Part shown: piece after piece, positions 17,566-25,388 of the stretch
Layout: every line of letters starts with the position of its first letter
Numbering within the stretch: position 1 is the first letter of the stretch
Source of the DNA: Anaerosporobacter mobilis DSM 15930
GTDB taxonomy: Bacteria > Bacillota > Clostridia > Lachnospirales > Lachnospiraceae
Assembly: GCF_900142955.1 (NCBI RefSeq)
Contig: NZ_FRCP01000028.1
Coordinates: forward strand, 1-56,971
DNA length: 56,971 bases
Direction: 5' to 3'
Translations under genes and position numbers: made by a program
The notes under the pieces: model-generated
Told to the model about the DNA's origin: nothing
Databases searched by the model: none
The model's input: the letters and a program-made list of their open reading frames with translations, nothing else

Positions 17566-17594
17566 TATAACGACTGTTACTCTAAAAAGGTTTT
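17566..17594 (-). promoter_or_regulatory. ECF-type autoregulatory promoter
   Basis: On the minus strand AAACCTTTT is followed, with 16 bases between AACC and CGTT, by CGTTATA. This fits the AAC/CGT core used by ECF sigma factors. The predicted start point is about 15 bases ahead of the TTG start, leaving a leader just long enough for the ribosome binding site. Confidence 0.65.
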
Positions 17595-17678
17595 ATATTT
17601 TTTAATTATTAAATCTTATTCTATAAAAATATCTCTTTTATCTAATCAACCTATTACTTATGATACGGTATTTTTGTA

Positions 17679-17721
17679 AATTAAAATAGCCTTAACCAAA
17701 TAATTTCAATGGTTAAGACTA
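17679..17721 (-). terminator. Terminator of the RNA cyclic phosphodiesterase gene
   Basis: TAGCCTTAACCA and TGGTTAAGACTA form a 12-bp stem with one mismatch, followed on the minus strand by TTTTAATTT. Confidence 0.6.
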
Positions 17722-17795
17722 TAAACCTTTCATATTTCTAAAACCTTCACGTATACTATTATCTATCTACTTTAGCGAATGCAGTTGTAGAGCTA

Positions 17796-18341
17796 CTACC
17801 CTTTCAACTTTACCTCCCCAATACTGCTATATGTCAAACTTCCATCCCTATACTCCGATTTCATGAGATTAATTGTTGTTACCTTCATACGTATTGGTAC
17901 TATCATTTTTGCAAATTCTTTTTCATCAAAATTAGAATTCATTCTACATCTTCGTCCAAGTGTAATATGTGGCTTAAACGGCTTATCATCTACTAAAAAT
18001 TCATTTGCTTTTAATCCTTGAATTAACGATTGTTGTAACTTGTCCAGTGTTTCATTTTCACGAATTCCACACCAATATAGGAACTCCCCTTGATTGATAA
18101 ATTTACCTAATCCGCCTATTTCTATCTCAAAAACATCGAACCCAAAAGCTGTTTGATTTATTATCTTCCTTATATCATGAAGTCGATTTGAAGATACTTC
18201 TCCTAAAAACGCAACAGTCAGATGAAGATTTGAGATTCTAGTAAAATTACCACTTACCGCTTCTTTACTTAAATCCTGTATTGCTTTATATAATTGCTCT
18301 TTTACTTCTGGTGTAAAATTAATTGCTATAAATAGTCTCAT
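17796..18341 (-). CDS. thpR: RNA 2',3'-cyclic phosphodiesterase (LigT/ThpR family)
   Basis: 181 residues of the 2H phosphoesterase family. Both HxTx motifs are present: HLTVAFLG near residue 42 and HITLGRR near 128, the two catalytic histidines of the fold. The family opens 2',3'-cyclic phosphates on RNA ends and shows 2'-5' ligase activity in vitro. AAAGAGGTG lies seven bases ahead of the ATG at 18341; the in-frame GTG upstream is part of this site and is rejected. It is a single-gene unit. Confidence 0.92.
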   Translation of the reverse strand: MRLFIAINFTPEVKEQLYKAIQDLSKEAVSGNFTRISNLHLTVAFLGEVSSNRLHDIRKIINQTAFGFDVFEIEIGGLGKFINQGEFLYWCGIRENETLDKLQQSLIQGLKANEFLVDDKPFKPHITLGRRCRMNSNFDEKEFAKMIVPIRMKVTTINLMKSEYRDGSLTYSSIGEVKLKG

Positions 18342-18517
18342 GTTAATCACCTCTTTCCTAAGGTGTTATCTTATCTTTGTTTCTTAATGTTACTTTTTAT
18401 TTATATATTATAATCATAACTTTAATATTGACATCATATGCCCCCACTACTCATTTTTTATCCTATATTATATTAACAAAGCAATGCACTTAAAGTCACC
18501 CATTATTTGGATTTTTC

Positions 18518-18575
18518 CATAAAAAAGAAGCCAATCAACCAACCATAAACCTAAGGTCAGTTTATTGACTCCAAT
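18518..18575 (-). terminator. Possible imperfect terminator of the HTH gene
   Basis: GAAGCCAAT pairs with ATTGACTCC and ATAAACC with GGT...TTTAT inside; a run of six A at 18521 would be the T tract on the minus strand. The stem is interrupted. Confidence 0.4.
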
Positions 18576-18593
18576 AGTTATAAATACAGTAAA

Positions 18594-19139
18594 CTACTCT
18601 TTATCTATTTTTACCCTTAACATTTCATTTTTTACTTTAATTGCATACTTCAATTCATATGCTGGTTCACCCAGGCTAATAGCTTCTACAATTTCCTCCA
18701 TTTCCTTTTTTATATTTTCTTCATCAGTATACCAACCAAGTACAATTGATTTTTCTCCCCATATTGCTCCGCTATTAACACCAATCAACCAATATTTTGG
18801 CTCATCATCTTTTGCTTTATACATCACATGTGATGCTAAAACCTTATAGCAATTTACAATTGATTTTCCATCATATGATTTAATCGTAATTTTTCCGGTT
18901 GGTACAATTATATTATTAGCTTTATTCCTTTCGATTGACTCTACCTCGCCTAACATTAGATAGTCTAAGGATACATTAAGTTTTTTAGACAGCAAAAGTA
19001 ATTTTTCTATCTCGGGATAACCACTTCCCTGTTCCCATTTAGAAATTGCTTGTCGACTTACCCCCATTATTTCTGCTAATTCCTCCTGTGATAAATGCCT
19101 TTCTTTCCTTATTGACTTTAAATTCTCCGCAAAGCTCAT
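18594..19139 (-). CDS. XRE-family helix-turn-helix regulator
   Basis: 181 residues. The N-terminal 65 are a Cro/C1-type domain: LSQEELAEIMGVSRQAISKWEQGSGYPEIEKLLLLSKKLNVSLDYLM. The C-terminal 110 residues form a beta-rich domain of unknown ligand (ITIKSYDGKSIVNCYKVLASHV). Regulators of this length and layout are common in clostridia beside transporters, but no obvious target gene adjoins this one; the HxlR gene upstream is separated by about 100 bases. Confidence 0.88.
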   Translation of the reverse strand: MSFAENLKSIRKERHLSQEELAEIMGVSRQAISKWEQGSGYPEIEKLLLLSKKLNVSLDYLMLGEVESIERNKANNIIVPTGKITIKSYDGKSIVNCYKVLASHVMYKAKDDEPKYWLIGVNSGAIWGEKSIVLGWYTDEENIKKEMEEIVEAISLGEPAYELKYAIKVKNEMLRVKIDKE

Positions 19140-19244
19140 AATTACAAACCTCTTTTCTTAATTATTATGTTAAAATTATAATAATTTTTGCATATAGTTA
19201 ACACCAATCTGCATTTGCATATTTGCAACCTGAGGTTGCAGTTG

Positions 19245-19607
19245 TTAGGATAATTTACTATTTAATAAATCTTTTCCCAATACCTGCATTGCTTCTAATA
19301 TAGGCATAAATTTTTTCCCTTGATCTGTTAATGAATACTCCACTTTTGGTGGTACAACTTTATAAACTTCTCTGTGTACAAGCTTATCTTCCTCAAGCTC
19401 TCGTAATTGTCTAGTTAAGATTCCTTTTGAGATGCCTGGTAACATTCTCAATAATTCATTAAATCGAATTATTTCATTTTGACTCAAATGCCACAGTATA
19501 ATGATTTTCCATCTTCCTGCTATAACATTTTGAGTAACAGTTAATGGGCAAATTTCTTCCTTTAAATCCTCTGAGATAGGTTCCTCTCTATAGCTATAGC
19601 GCGCCAT
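19245..19607 (-). CDS. HxlR-family transcriptional regulator
   Basis: 120 residues with the HxlR winged helix: CPLTVTQNVIAGRWKIIILWHL, RFNELLRMLPGISKGILTRQLRELEEDKLV and a wing with VEYSLTDQGK. A conserved N-terminal Cys (C21) is present; in several relatives it senses electrophiles or redox state. It is divergent from an NmrA-like reductase gene, the usual arrangement in which HxlR represses the reductase. A MITE-like insertion now fills the shared promoter region. AAGGAAGGAG precedes the ATG. Confidence 0.9.
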   Translation of the reverse strand: MARYSYREEPISEDLKEEICPLTVTQNVIAGRWKIIILWHLSQNEIIRFNELLRMLPGISKGILTRQLRELEEDKLVHREVYKVVPPKVEYSLTDQGKKFMPILEAMQVLGKDLLNSKLS

Positions 19608-19627
19608 ATATTACTCTCCTTCCTTCT

Positions 19628-19852
19628 AGGTACTATTTAGGCTATTACGAAACTCTTAGTAATGTCGACAAACATATCAATGTGTTTTATGTCTACCTTT
19701 ACCATTTCCCTGAATTGTGTAAACGACCCATACAATGATTTTTATTGTATGGGTAAGTAACACAATTTTAAGAGAAGTGTAGTAGGTAGCCTTAAAACAC
19801 AGATATGTTGTCGACATGGAGAAGAGTTTCGCAACAGCCCAAGGTACTATTT
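19628..19852. mobile_element. MITE-like element with 11-bp target duplication
   Basis: A 203-bp near-palindrome (19639-19841). Its ends read GGCTRTTRCGAAACTCTT in inverted orientation, and pairing continues inwards (ATGTCGACA, ACATATC, TGTGTTTTA, CTACC) to a centre of CCCATACAAT/ATTGTATGGG. The direct repeat AGGTACTATTT at 19628-19638 and 19842-19852 flanks it exactly. It has no coding capacity, as expected for a miniature inverted-repeat transposable element. I cannot name the parent insertion-sequence family. Confidence 0.88.
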
Positions 19853-19953
19853 TTGTGACTAGGTTATAAAATAATGCCTACTTGTAAAATCATTCCCTAA
19901 GAATTATTATATACGAAAATATATAAAATAAAAACAAACTTGGAGGATATAGA

Positions 19954-20826
19954 ATGAGAATTTTAGTAACAGGTGCAAATGGTAATTTAGGATCAAAAAT
20001 TGTTGATAGTTTATTACTTAAAACCTCAAAAGAAAAAATTATTGTCGGTGTTCGAGATATACAATCTGAAAAATCACTTAACTACAAAGAACAAGGTCTT
20101 GAAGTTCGTGTAACAGATTTTGAAGATCAAGAAACACTAACATCAGCGTTTCAAGATGTAGATCGCGTATTCATCATATCAACTTTCGGTGATTTTGAAA
20201 CGATCATGCGTCAACACTCAGATGCGATAGAAGCGGCTAAAAAAGCTGGTGTAAAACAAATCGTTTATCCAAGTGTGGTACGCGCGGATGGAAATGATTT
20301 CTATCTAGCGGCTATGCACCGAGCACGTGAAATAGCTTTAATTGAATCAGGTATTCCATATGTTATATTACGTAATAACTGGTATGTAGAAAATGAACTA
20401 GGAACAATACAAGGCTGTATGTCTGGTGCTCCTTGGGTAACTTCCGTTGGTGATGGAAAAATCGGCTGGGTATATCGACCAGATTTAGCCGAAGCAACCG
20501 CTAATGTATTAATAGCTGATGGTCACGAAAATCATATCTATGAATTATCTGGTGAAAACTTAACACAGAAACAATTTGTTGATACTTTAAGCGAAGTAAT
20601 AGGCAAAGATATTCCTTTCATTGAGGTAGATGATGCTTCTTATCAGGAAATGCTAAAAAATTCTGGGGTCCCTGAAGCATATCTGCCAATGTTAGTTATG
20701 AATCAAAAAGGTGCACGTGAAGGTGGCTTAGAAGCTATGCATACAGATTTAGAATTCTTATTAAATCATAAACCTACATCTTTAAAACAAGCCCTTACAA
20801 TCCTCTTAACAAACACAACTAAATAA
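19954..20826 (+). CDS. NmrA-like NAD(P)-binding oxidoreductase
   Basis: 290 residues of the atypical short-chain dehydrogenase/NmrA group. The dinucleotide loop TGANGNLGSKI is at residue 7; DVDRVFIISTFG and VKQIVYPSVVRA follow, and PYVILRNNWYVEN marks the substrate region. Relatives include QorB-type quinone reductases. TTGGAGGATATAG precedes the ATG. The divergent HxlR regulator probably controls it. MITE-like elements lie both in its promoter region and immediately after its stop codon. Confidence 0.88.
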   Translation: MRILVTGANGNLGSKIVDSLLLKTSKEKIIVGVRDIQSEKSLNYKEQGLEVRVTDFEDQETLTSAFQDVDRVFIISTFGDFETIMRQHSDAIEAAKKAGVKQIVYPSVVRADGNDFYLAAMHRAREIALIESGIPYVILRNNWYVENELGTIQGCMSGAPWVTSVGDGKIGWVYRPDLAEATANVLIADGHENHIYELSGENLTQKQFVDTLSEVIGKDIPFIEVDDASYQEMLKNSGVPEAYLPMLVMNQKGAREGGLEAMHTDLEFLLNHKPTSLKQALTILLTNTTK

Positions 20827-20828
20827 CT

Positions 20829-20938
20829 GGTTAGGGTGTCAAAGCTAATTTTGTTTTCGTCAATTTGTTCAGATTTTGGTTCTAGTATAGAGCAAATTGA
20901 CGAAGACAAGTTTTACGAGAGGCAATGGCACCCTAACC
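20829..20938. mobile_element. MITE-like element with 6-bp target duplication
   Basis: A 110-bp inverted repeat with ends GGTTAGGGTG and CACCCTAACC and an inner arm of about 20 bases around TTCGTCAATTTG. The flanks carry the direct repeat ATAACT at 20823-20828 and 20939-20944. The left copy includes the reductase stop codon TAA, so the insertion hit the stop and restored it. It may also act as a transcription terminator between the convergent genes. Confidence 0.8.
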
Positions 20939-21004
20939 ATAACTCAAACTTCGAACTTGAAGATTTCGAGGATTAGCTATACATTGCTGACGTGTTCAGA
21001 TAGT

Positions 21005-22108
21005 TTACCTTAATCCCCCCACATTACAGTTAATAGGTAATTTAATATTTATTGTGATTATCTCTCCATCGCATTCAGCCTCAATTTGCCCATTATGAAG
21101 TTCTACAATTTTTTTAGAAATTGCTAGGCCCAGTCCTGATCCTTCGATATTACTTGACCTTGATAAATCAACCCTATAGAATTTTTCAAACATTCTACTT
21201 AATTTATCCTGCTCTATATATTCACCTTTATTCGATATTGATATTACAACATTATCTCCCTTATTATCTGCCTTAACGATTATATCTGATGGTTTGAAAC
21301 TGTATTTTTCTGCATTACTTAAAATATTTTCAAATACTCTGACCATTTTTTCAACATCAATCTTTACTGGTAGTTCTGCATCAGAGATCTGTGTTACTAC
21401 TCTTAATTCTTTACTTTCAAACATAGGAGCATATTCTCCTACTAATTGATTAAGAATTGGGCATATATCCACCTCCACCAAATCCAAAACAACTTCCTTA
21501 CTTGACAGTTTTGTATATTCAAATAACTCATCGATTAATTTTTTTAACTTTATAGAAAGATTGTAAGAAGAATTCAAATATTCCTTTTCCTCTTCTTTGG
21601 TCCTAAACTTTTCATTTCTTAAAATATCTAAATATGCAATAATTGGTGTAAGTGGTGTTCTTAAATCGTGAGAAACATTTGTTATAAGCTCTGACTTTGT
21701 TCTTTCTAACTCTCTCTCATACTCAAATTTATCTTTTAATTCTTTGGACATGGAGTTTATGTTTATGCATAACTCACCAAGTTCATCCTTACCCTTAACT
21801 TCAAGGTTTTTCCCTAAATTCCCACTAGCAATAAGATTTACTTCTTTCGCTATATACTTAATATACTTTATATGCCTGTTTGACATTAATAAAAAACACA
21901 TCACAAAAAATAAAAGAGCTGATATTAAATATATTGATATCAAAAAATTACCAAACTCTACATCTATATTATCTTCATGTTTCATAAAATAAGGAACAAG
22001 AAAATACCAAGCTATAGTACCAAGATAAACTATAGTTAAAATAAAACTAAACACGATCTCGGTCAAAAGCTTTAATTTTAGACTTATAATAATGTTGAAT
22101 TTTTTCAT
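21005..22108 (-). CDS. Sensor histidine kinase with HAMP domain
   Basis: 367 residues: two membrane helices (about 12-35 and 50-72) with only a short loop between, a HAMP linker (about 75-125), a HisKA domain with the H-box ELITNVSHDLRTPLTPI near 143, and an ATPase domain with N-box ILSNAEKYS, G1 ISNKGEYI and G2 GSGLGLAISKKI. The short sensor loop places it with intramembrane-sensing kinases, which often respond to cell-envelope antibiotics. Its start overlaps the stop of the response-regulator gene by four bases (ATGA). Confidence 0.93.
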   Translation of the reverse strand: MKKFNIIISLKLKLLTEIVFSFILTIVYLGTIAWYFLVPYFMKHEDNIDVEFGNFLISIYLISALLFFVMCFLLMSNRHIKYIKYIAKEVNLIASGNLGKNLEVKGKDELGELCININSMSKELKDKFEYERELERTKSELITNVSHDLRTPLTPIIAYLDILRNEKFRTKEEEKEYLNSSYNLSIKLKKLIDELFEYTKLSSKEVVLDLVEVDICPILNQLVGEYAPMFESKELRVVTQISDAELPVKIDVEKMVRVFENILSNAEKYSFKPSDIIVKADNKGDNVVISISNKGEYIEQDKLSRMFEKFYRVDLSRSSNIEGSGLGLAISKKIVELHNGQIEAECDGEIITINIKLPINCNVGGLR

Positions 22109-22791
22109 ATCTTATATCCAACTCCCCAAACAGTTTTAATATAAATCGGCCTTTTAGGATCTTCTTCTATCTTTTCTCTTATTTTAGTAATATGAACCAT
22201 TAACGTATTATTAGACTTGTAAAAATCCTCCCCCCATACTCTTTCATAAATCCTATCTATACTAAAAACAATTCCTTTGTTGCTTGCAAGAAGCTGTAAT
22301 ATATCAAATTCTTTAGGAGTAAATCTAACATCCTCATCACCTACAAACACTTGTCTTGTGTCAGTATTTATAGTTAAATTCCCAATTTCAATAATATTTT
22401 TAGGAGTTCTTGACTCCGTGGTATACCTAGTGTACCTTCTTATCTGAGACTTAACCCTTGCAATTAACTCCATTGCACTAAAAGGCTTGGTAATATAGTC
22501 ATCAGCCCCCGAAGATAGACCTTGAATCTTATCTAAATCTTCTGATTTTGCTGATAGAAAGATTATTGGCATAATACTATCTTCTCTAATTTTCATACAG
22601 ACTTCTGTACCATTCATACCAGGCATCATAATATCCAAAAGCACAAGGGCAACTTCATTTTCAGCTATAAGTTTTAGGCCTTGTTCACCATTTTCTGCTT
22701 TAAGTATTTCATAACCCTCGTTTTCCAAATATATACCTATAACTTTTCTTATTTCTGCATCATCATCAATTATTAGAATTCTCTTTGACAT
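22105..22791 (-). CDS. OmpR-family response regulator
   Basis: 228 residues. A receiver domain has the acidic pair DDDAE, phospho-acceptor in VLLDIMMPG near residue 52, and conserved Lys in ITKPFSA. It is joined to a winged-helix DNA-binding domain (TPKEFDILQLLASNKGIVFSIDRIYERVWGED). It is the partner of the kinase encoded directly downstream. GGGAG precedes the ATG. Confidence 0.95.
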   Translation of the reverse strand: MSKRILIIDDDAEIRKVIGIYLENEGYEILKAENGEQGLKLIAENEVALVLLDIMMPGMNGTEVCMKIREDSIMPIIFLSAKSEDLDKIQGLSSGADDYITKPFSAMELIARVKSQIRRYTRYTTESRTPKNIIEIGNLTINTDTRQVFVGDEDVRFTPKEFDILQLLASNKGIVFSIDRIYERVWGEDFYKSNNTLMVHITKIREKIEEDPKRPIYIKTVWGVGYKI

Positions 22792-22808
22792 AAACTAGCT
22801 CCCTTCTA

Positions 22809-23369
22809 TTAAGAATTCTTACATTTCAAAACATAAGCGGGCGGCACATTAAGTACAACTCTATCTAGTTCTATTTTTTTAAAATGAGCTGCAATAAATT
22901 CTTTCTTTAGAAGAGTGTACTGAAATGTTATAAATAATCCATTTTTTTTTAATATGGTTTTTGTTTTCTTTAAAATCATGTTTGAAACATTCTTAGGTAG
23001 GCTAGCAAAAGGTAATCCTGAAACTACATAGTCAACATTCTTAATTCTATACTTTTCTAGATACATGTCTATATTTTCCGCAGAGTCATTGATTACTATA
23101 ATAGTATCATCTTCATGATATATCTCTTGTAGATGCTTACAAAAATCTTTATTGTATTCTAATAATAATAGTAAAGTATCTTTCTTTTTTCTTTCAACAA
23201 GTTTCTTAGTAAAAACTCCTGTACCAGGACCATACTCAACAATACATCTTGAATTTTCAAAATCTATATCGCTAATCATTTTCATTGCCAGTCTTTCAGA
23301 ACTAGGAGCTACTGCGCCTACAGTCCTTGGTGCTCTAAGATATTCTAATAAAAATTTTATATGCTTCAT
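22809..23369 (-). CDS. Phospholipid N-methyltransferase-like SAM enzyme
   Basis: About 186 residues. The SAM site reads IVEYGPGTGVFTKKL and the motif IV region is VVSGLPFASLP, the (N/S/G)LPF-type loop shared with rRNA adenine dimethylases and bacterial PmtA-type phospholipid methyltransferases. The N-terminal FLLEYLRAPRTVGAVAPSS is typical of the latter group. The ATG at 23369 has AGGAGAG eight bases ahead. It heads an operon with a response regulator and a kinase, so a lipid or envelope modification controlled by that pair is plausible. Confidence 0.8.
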   Translation of the reverse strand: MKHIKFLLEYLRAPRTVGAVAPSSERLAMKMISDIDFENSRCIVEYGPGTGVFTKKLVERKKKDTLLLLLEYNKDFCKHLQEIYHEDDTIIVINDSAENIDMYLEKYRIKNVDYVVSGLPFASLPKNVSNMILKKTKTILKKNGLFITFQYTLLKKEFIAAHFKKIELDRVVLNVPPAYVLKCKNS

Positions 23370-23478
23370 ACTAATTTCTCTCCTGTACTTTTCAATCAAG
23401 AACTTTAAAATGTTCTATTTTTGATAATTATCAGGCTTTAGTATAAATACTAAACATTAAAAATCTATTTGGAAATAT

Positions 23479-23494
23479 CTTAAGAATTCTTAAG
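23479..23494. promoter_or_regulatory. Perfect 16-bp palindrome upstream of the methyltransferase operon
   Basis: CTTAAGAATTCTTAAG lies about 110 bases ahead of the operon start, with a further TTAAA-type half-site next to it. It is a candidate binding site for the operon's own OmpR-type regulator, though that family more often binds direct repeats. Confidence 0.4.
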
Positions 23495-23582
23495 TTTAAA
23501 AATCCAATTATAATTGACAAGGGCTTTTGCTCCATAGCTGATTACTCAACTCCATTAAATAAAAACATATGCACCGTCTACT

Positions 23583-24224
23583 TTAAAAACCCAAATTCTC
23601 TCCAACGATTATAACCTTTATTCTTCCTTTAATAAATTGACCTTTAATAACCACAAAATCATTACAAATTCTATTCGGACTTTTGCAATCAATGCAATAT
23701 CCGAGTTTTGCACAAGGTGTATCTTTATTTAATCTTTTTGCATCAATTGGTGCCGCATATTGCCTTACTCTCATCTCTGCTTCTTCTAAGTTTTTAACAA
23801 TTTTATTAATACCAGCTACAATTATAACCTGTTTCGGACCATACAGCATTGGAGCAACTCTACTTCCATTCCCATCTATATTATATAATTCACCATTTTC
23901 AGTTATTGCATTTGTACTACTAATAAACGTATCAGCAGAAAAATTCTTAATATATATCTCTCTTTTTTCATCCTTTGTTAGCTTTTCTTCATATTTATCT
24001 AAAAAATTGAAACTTCCATCTCTCAGAAAGTCTATTATTTTAGTTTCAAACAGGGTCATTGAGTCCCCTACACCAATAGTAGAACCTTCTACTATAAATT
24101 CTTTTATTTTCTGAAATAGCTGCTCTGTATTATTAACATAATACCCTTCCATGTTACGACTATTTAGGTTCTTTATAGTCCGCTCAATTTGTTTCTCAAT
24201 ATACCATGCAACGTTCTCGTCCAT
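23583..24224 (-). CDS. LUD-domain (LutC-like) lactate utilisation protein
   Basis: 213 residues of the LUD family: GSTIGVGDSMTLFE near residue 45, FISSTNAITENGELYNIDGNGSRVAPMLYGPKQVIIVAGINKIV in the centre, and a C-terminal Cys cluster CAKLGYCIDCKSPNRIC. The four cysteines could hold metal or a cluster. Stand-alone LUD proteins of this length are common in clostridia and their reaction is not established. AGGAGG precedes the ATG. Confidence 0.88.
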   Translation of the reverse strand: MDENVAWYIEKQIERTIKNLNSRNMEGYYVNNTEQLFQKIKEFIVEGSTIGVGDSMTLFETKIIDFLRDGSFNFLDKYEEKLTKDEKREIYIKNFSADTFISSTNAITENGELYNIDGNGSRVAPMLYGPKQVIIVAGINKIVKNLEEAEMRVRQYAAPIDAKRLNKDTPCAKLGYCIDCKSPNRICNDFVVIKGQFIKGRIKVIIVGENLGF

Positions 24225-24379
24225 ATTTATATGCCTCCTAGCGTAAAATAAAAATATAGACAGTTTACTACCATATCTAACTTAAAGTCAACTATCTATG
24301 AAAACCTTTAATAATTAGCATTCACTCTCTTCCTTTTATTGTATATTAATAGTCACATCTTACTCAAAATAAAGTATAA

Positions 24380-24419
24380 AATAAAATGCTATACTTATTT
24401 GTAAATATAGCATTTTATT
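24380..24419. promoter_or_regulatory. Perfect AT-rich hairpin upstream of the small gene
   Basis: AATAAAATGCTATA and TATAGCATTTTATT form a perfect 14-bp inverted repeat with a 12-base loop, about 80 bases ahead of the small gene. No gene ends here on either strand, so it is either an operator, a leader structure or a relic terminator. Confidence 0.5.
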
Positions 24420-24497
24420 GATGGTTTACCATACTAAAACTAATATATTAACATTACAAACTGGAATACTATTAAAGAAACAGAAAGGAGATTTAAT

Positions 24498-24680
24498 ATG
24501 TCAGATCCAAGAAATCCCAAAGCAGTTCCTACGAAATCTTCGAGATCCATTCATAATAATGAGTTTGGAAATATTCCTATGGAAGACAATTATGATGATG
24601 GTGATATCCCAGAAGTTGATCTCCCAATGAACACAGAATATCAATTCCACAACCAAACACTGAAAAATTTACTTCGATAA
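24498..24680 (+). CDS. Small acidic hydrophilic protein, 60 aa
   Basis: A 60-residue protein with a basic first third and an acidic centre (MEDNYDDGDIPEVD); no hydrophobic stretch or Cys. AGAAAGGAG at correct distance supports the ATG, and a strong terminator follows. A longer-looking frame over the same bases has no binding site and is rejected. I do not recognise the family. Gene size and stand-alone layout match the two small genes near 1.7-2.1 kb. Confidence 0.6.
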   Translation: MSDPRNPKAVPTKSSRSIHNNEFGNIPMEDNYDDGDIPEVDLPMNTEYQFHNQTLKNLLR

Positions 24681-24700
24681 TACTATCCTTTCATATTAAA

Positions 24701-24734
24701 ACAAATGAGCCTACAGAAACGTAGGCTCATTTGT
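24701..24734. terminator. Terminator after the small gene
   Basis: A perfect 14-bp stem (ACAAATGAGCCTAC and complement), loop AGAAAC, flanked by T-rich sequence. Confidence 0.9.
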
Positions 24735-24817
24735 TTTCTAAATAAACACAATTATTAAGTTTTTCGTTTATCTATTCGTTTGCGTTAATAGATTCATGGG
24801 ATTGGTACATTAAAAAG

Positions 24818-25252
24818 TCATTCAGATTTTGATTCCTCAATGGCTTCCAATTCAGAAGTACAGTGTGGGCAACGAGTTGCAGCAATTGGAATATCTGAAT
24901 AACAATATTGGCATTTTCTAGTTTTGGGAGCTTCTTCTTTCGGTTCCTTTTCTTTTCCTATATTAGATAACCTATTGATTGCCTTCAAAAATAAAAATAT
25001 AACTAATGCCATGATAATAAAGTTAATCACAGCTGTCAAAAAAGAACCATATCGTATTTCCACGCCGCGTACCGTTGCAACCATAGCAGTGAAATCTGTC
25101 TTGGCAAACAAGCCAATCAAAGGAGAAATCACATCCTCAGTCAAAGACTTAACTATCGATTGAAATGCACCACCGATAATAACACCAATTGCAAGATCCA
25201 TTACATTTCCACGTAATGCAAATTCTTTGAATTCTTTTAAAAATTGTTTCAT
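24818..25252 (-). CDS. mscL: Large-conductance mechanosensitive channel with C-terminal zinc ribbon
   Basis: 144 residues. The N-terminal FKEFALRGNVMDLAIGVIIGGAFQSIVKSL is the diagnostic MscL pore helix, and FLTAVINFIIMALVIFLFLKAIN is the second helix. The C-terminus adds a two-CxxC zinc ribbon (CQYCYSDIPIAATRCPHC), a variant seen in many clostridial MscL. The homopentamer opens under membrane tension to release solutes in osmotic downshock. The ATG at 25252 follows AGAGG; the in-frame GTG is part of that site. Confidence 0.97.
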   Translation of the reverse strand: MKQFLKEFKEFALRGNVMDLAIGVIIGGAFQSIVKSLTEDVISPLIGLFAKTDFTAMVATVRGVEIRYGSFLTAVINFIIMALVIFLFLKAINRLSNIGKEKEPKEEAPKTRKCQYCYSDIPIAATRCPHCTSELEAIEESKSE

Positions 25253-25388
25253 ATTCACCTCTTCTTACGTATCACACATTAATAAAATCGGTTTCCGTTT
25301 CCTACCTTATGATACCACATATTGAATTAGGTGTAAAATAATTATTTGATCTACAACCGTGTTACCACTTAATATTTCTATTTCGTTA

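Noticed and set aside
20829..20938. Plain terminator interpretation of the inverted repeat
   Set aside because: The flanking 6-bp direct repeat shows that it was inserted; a terminator role may be secondary.
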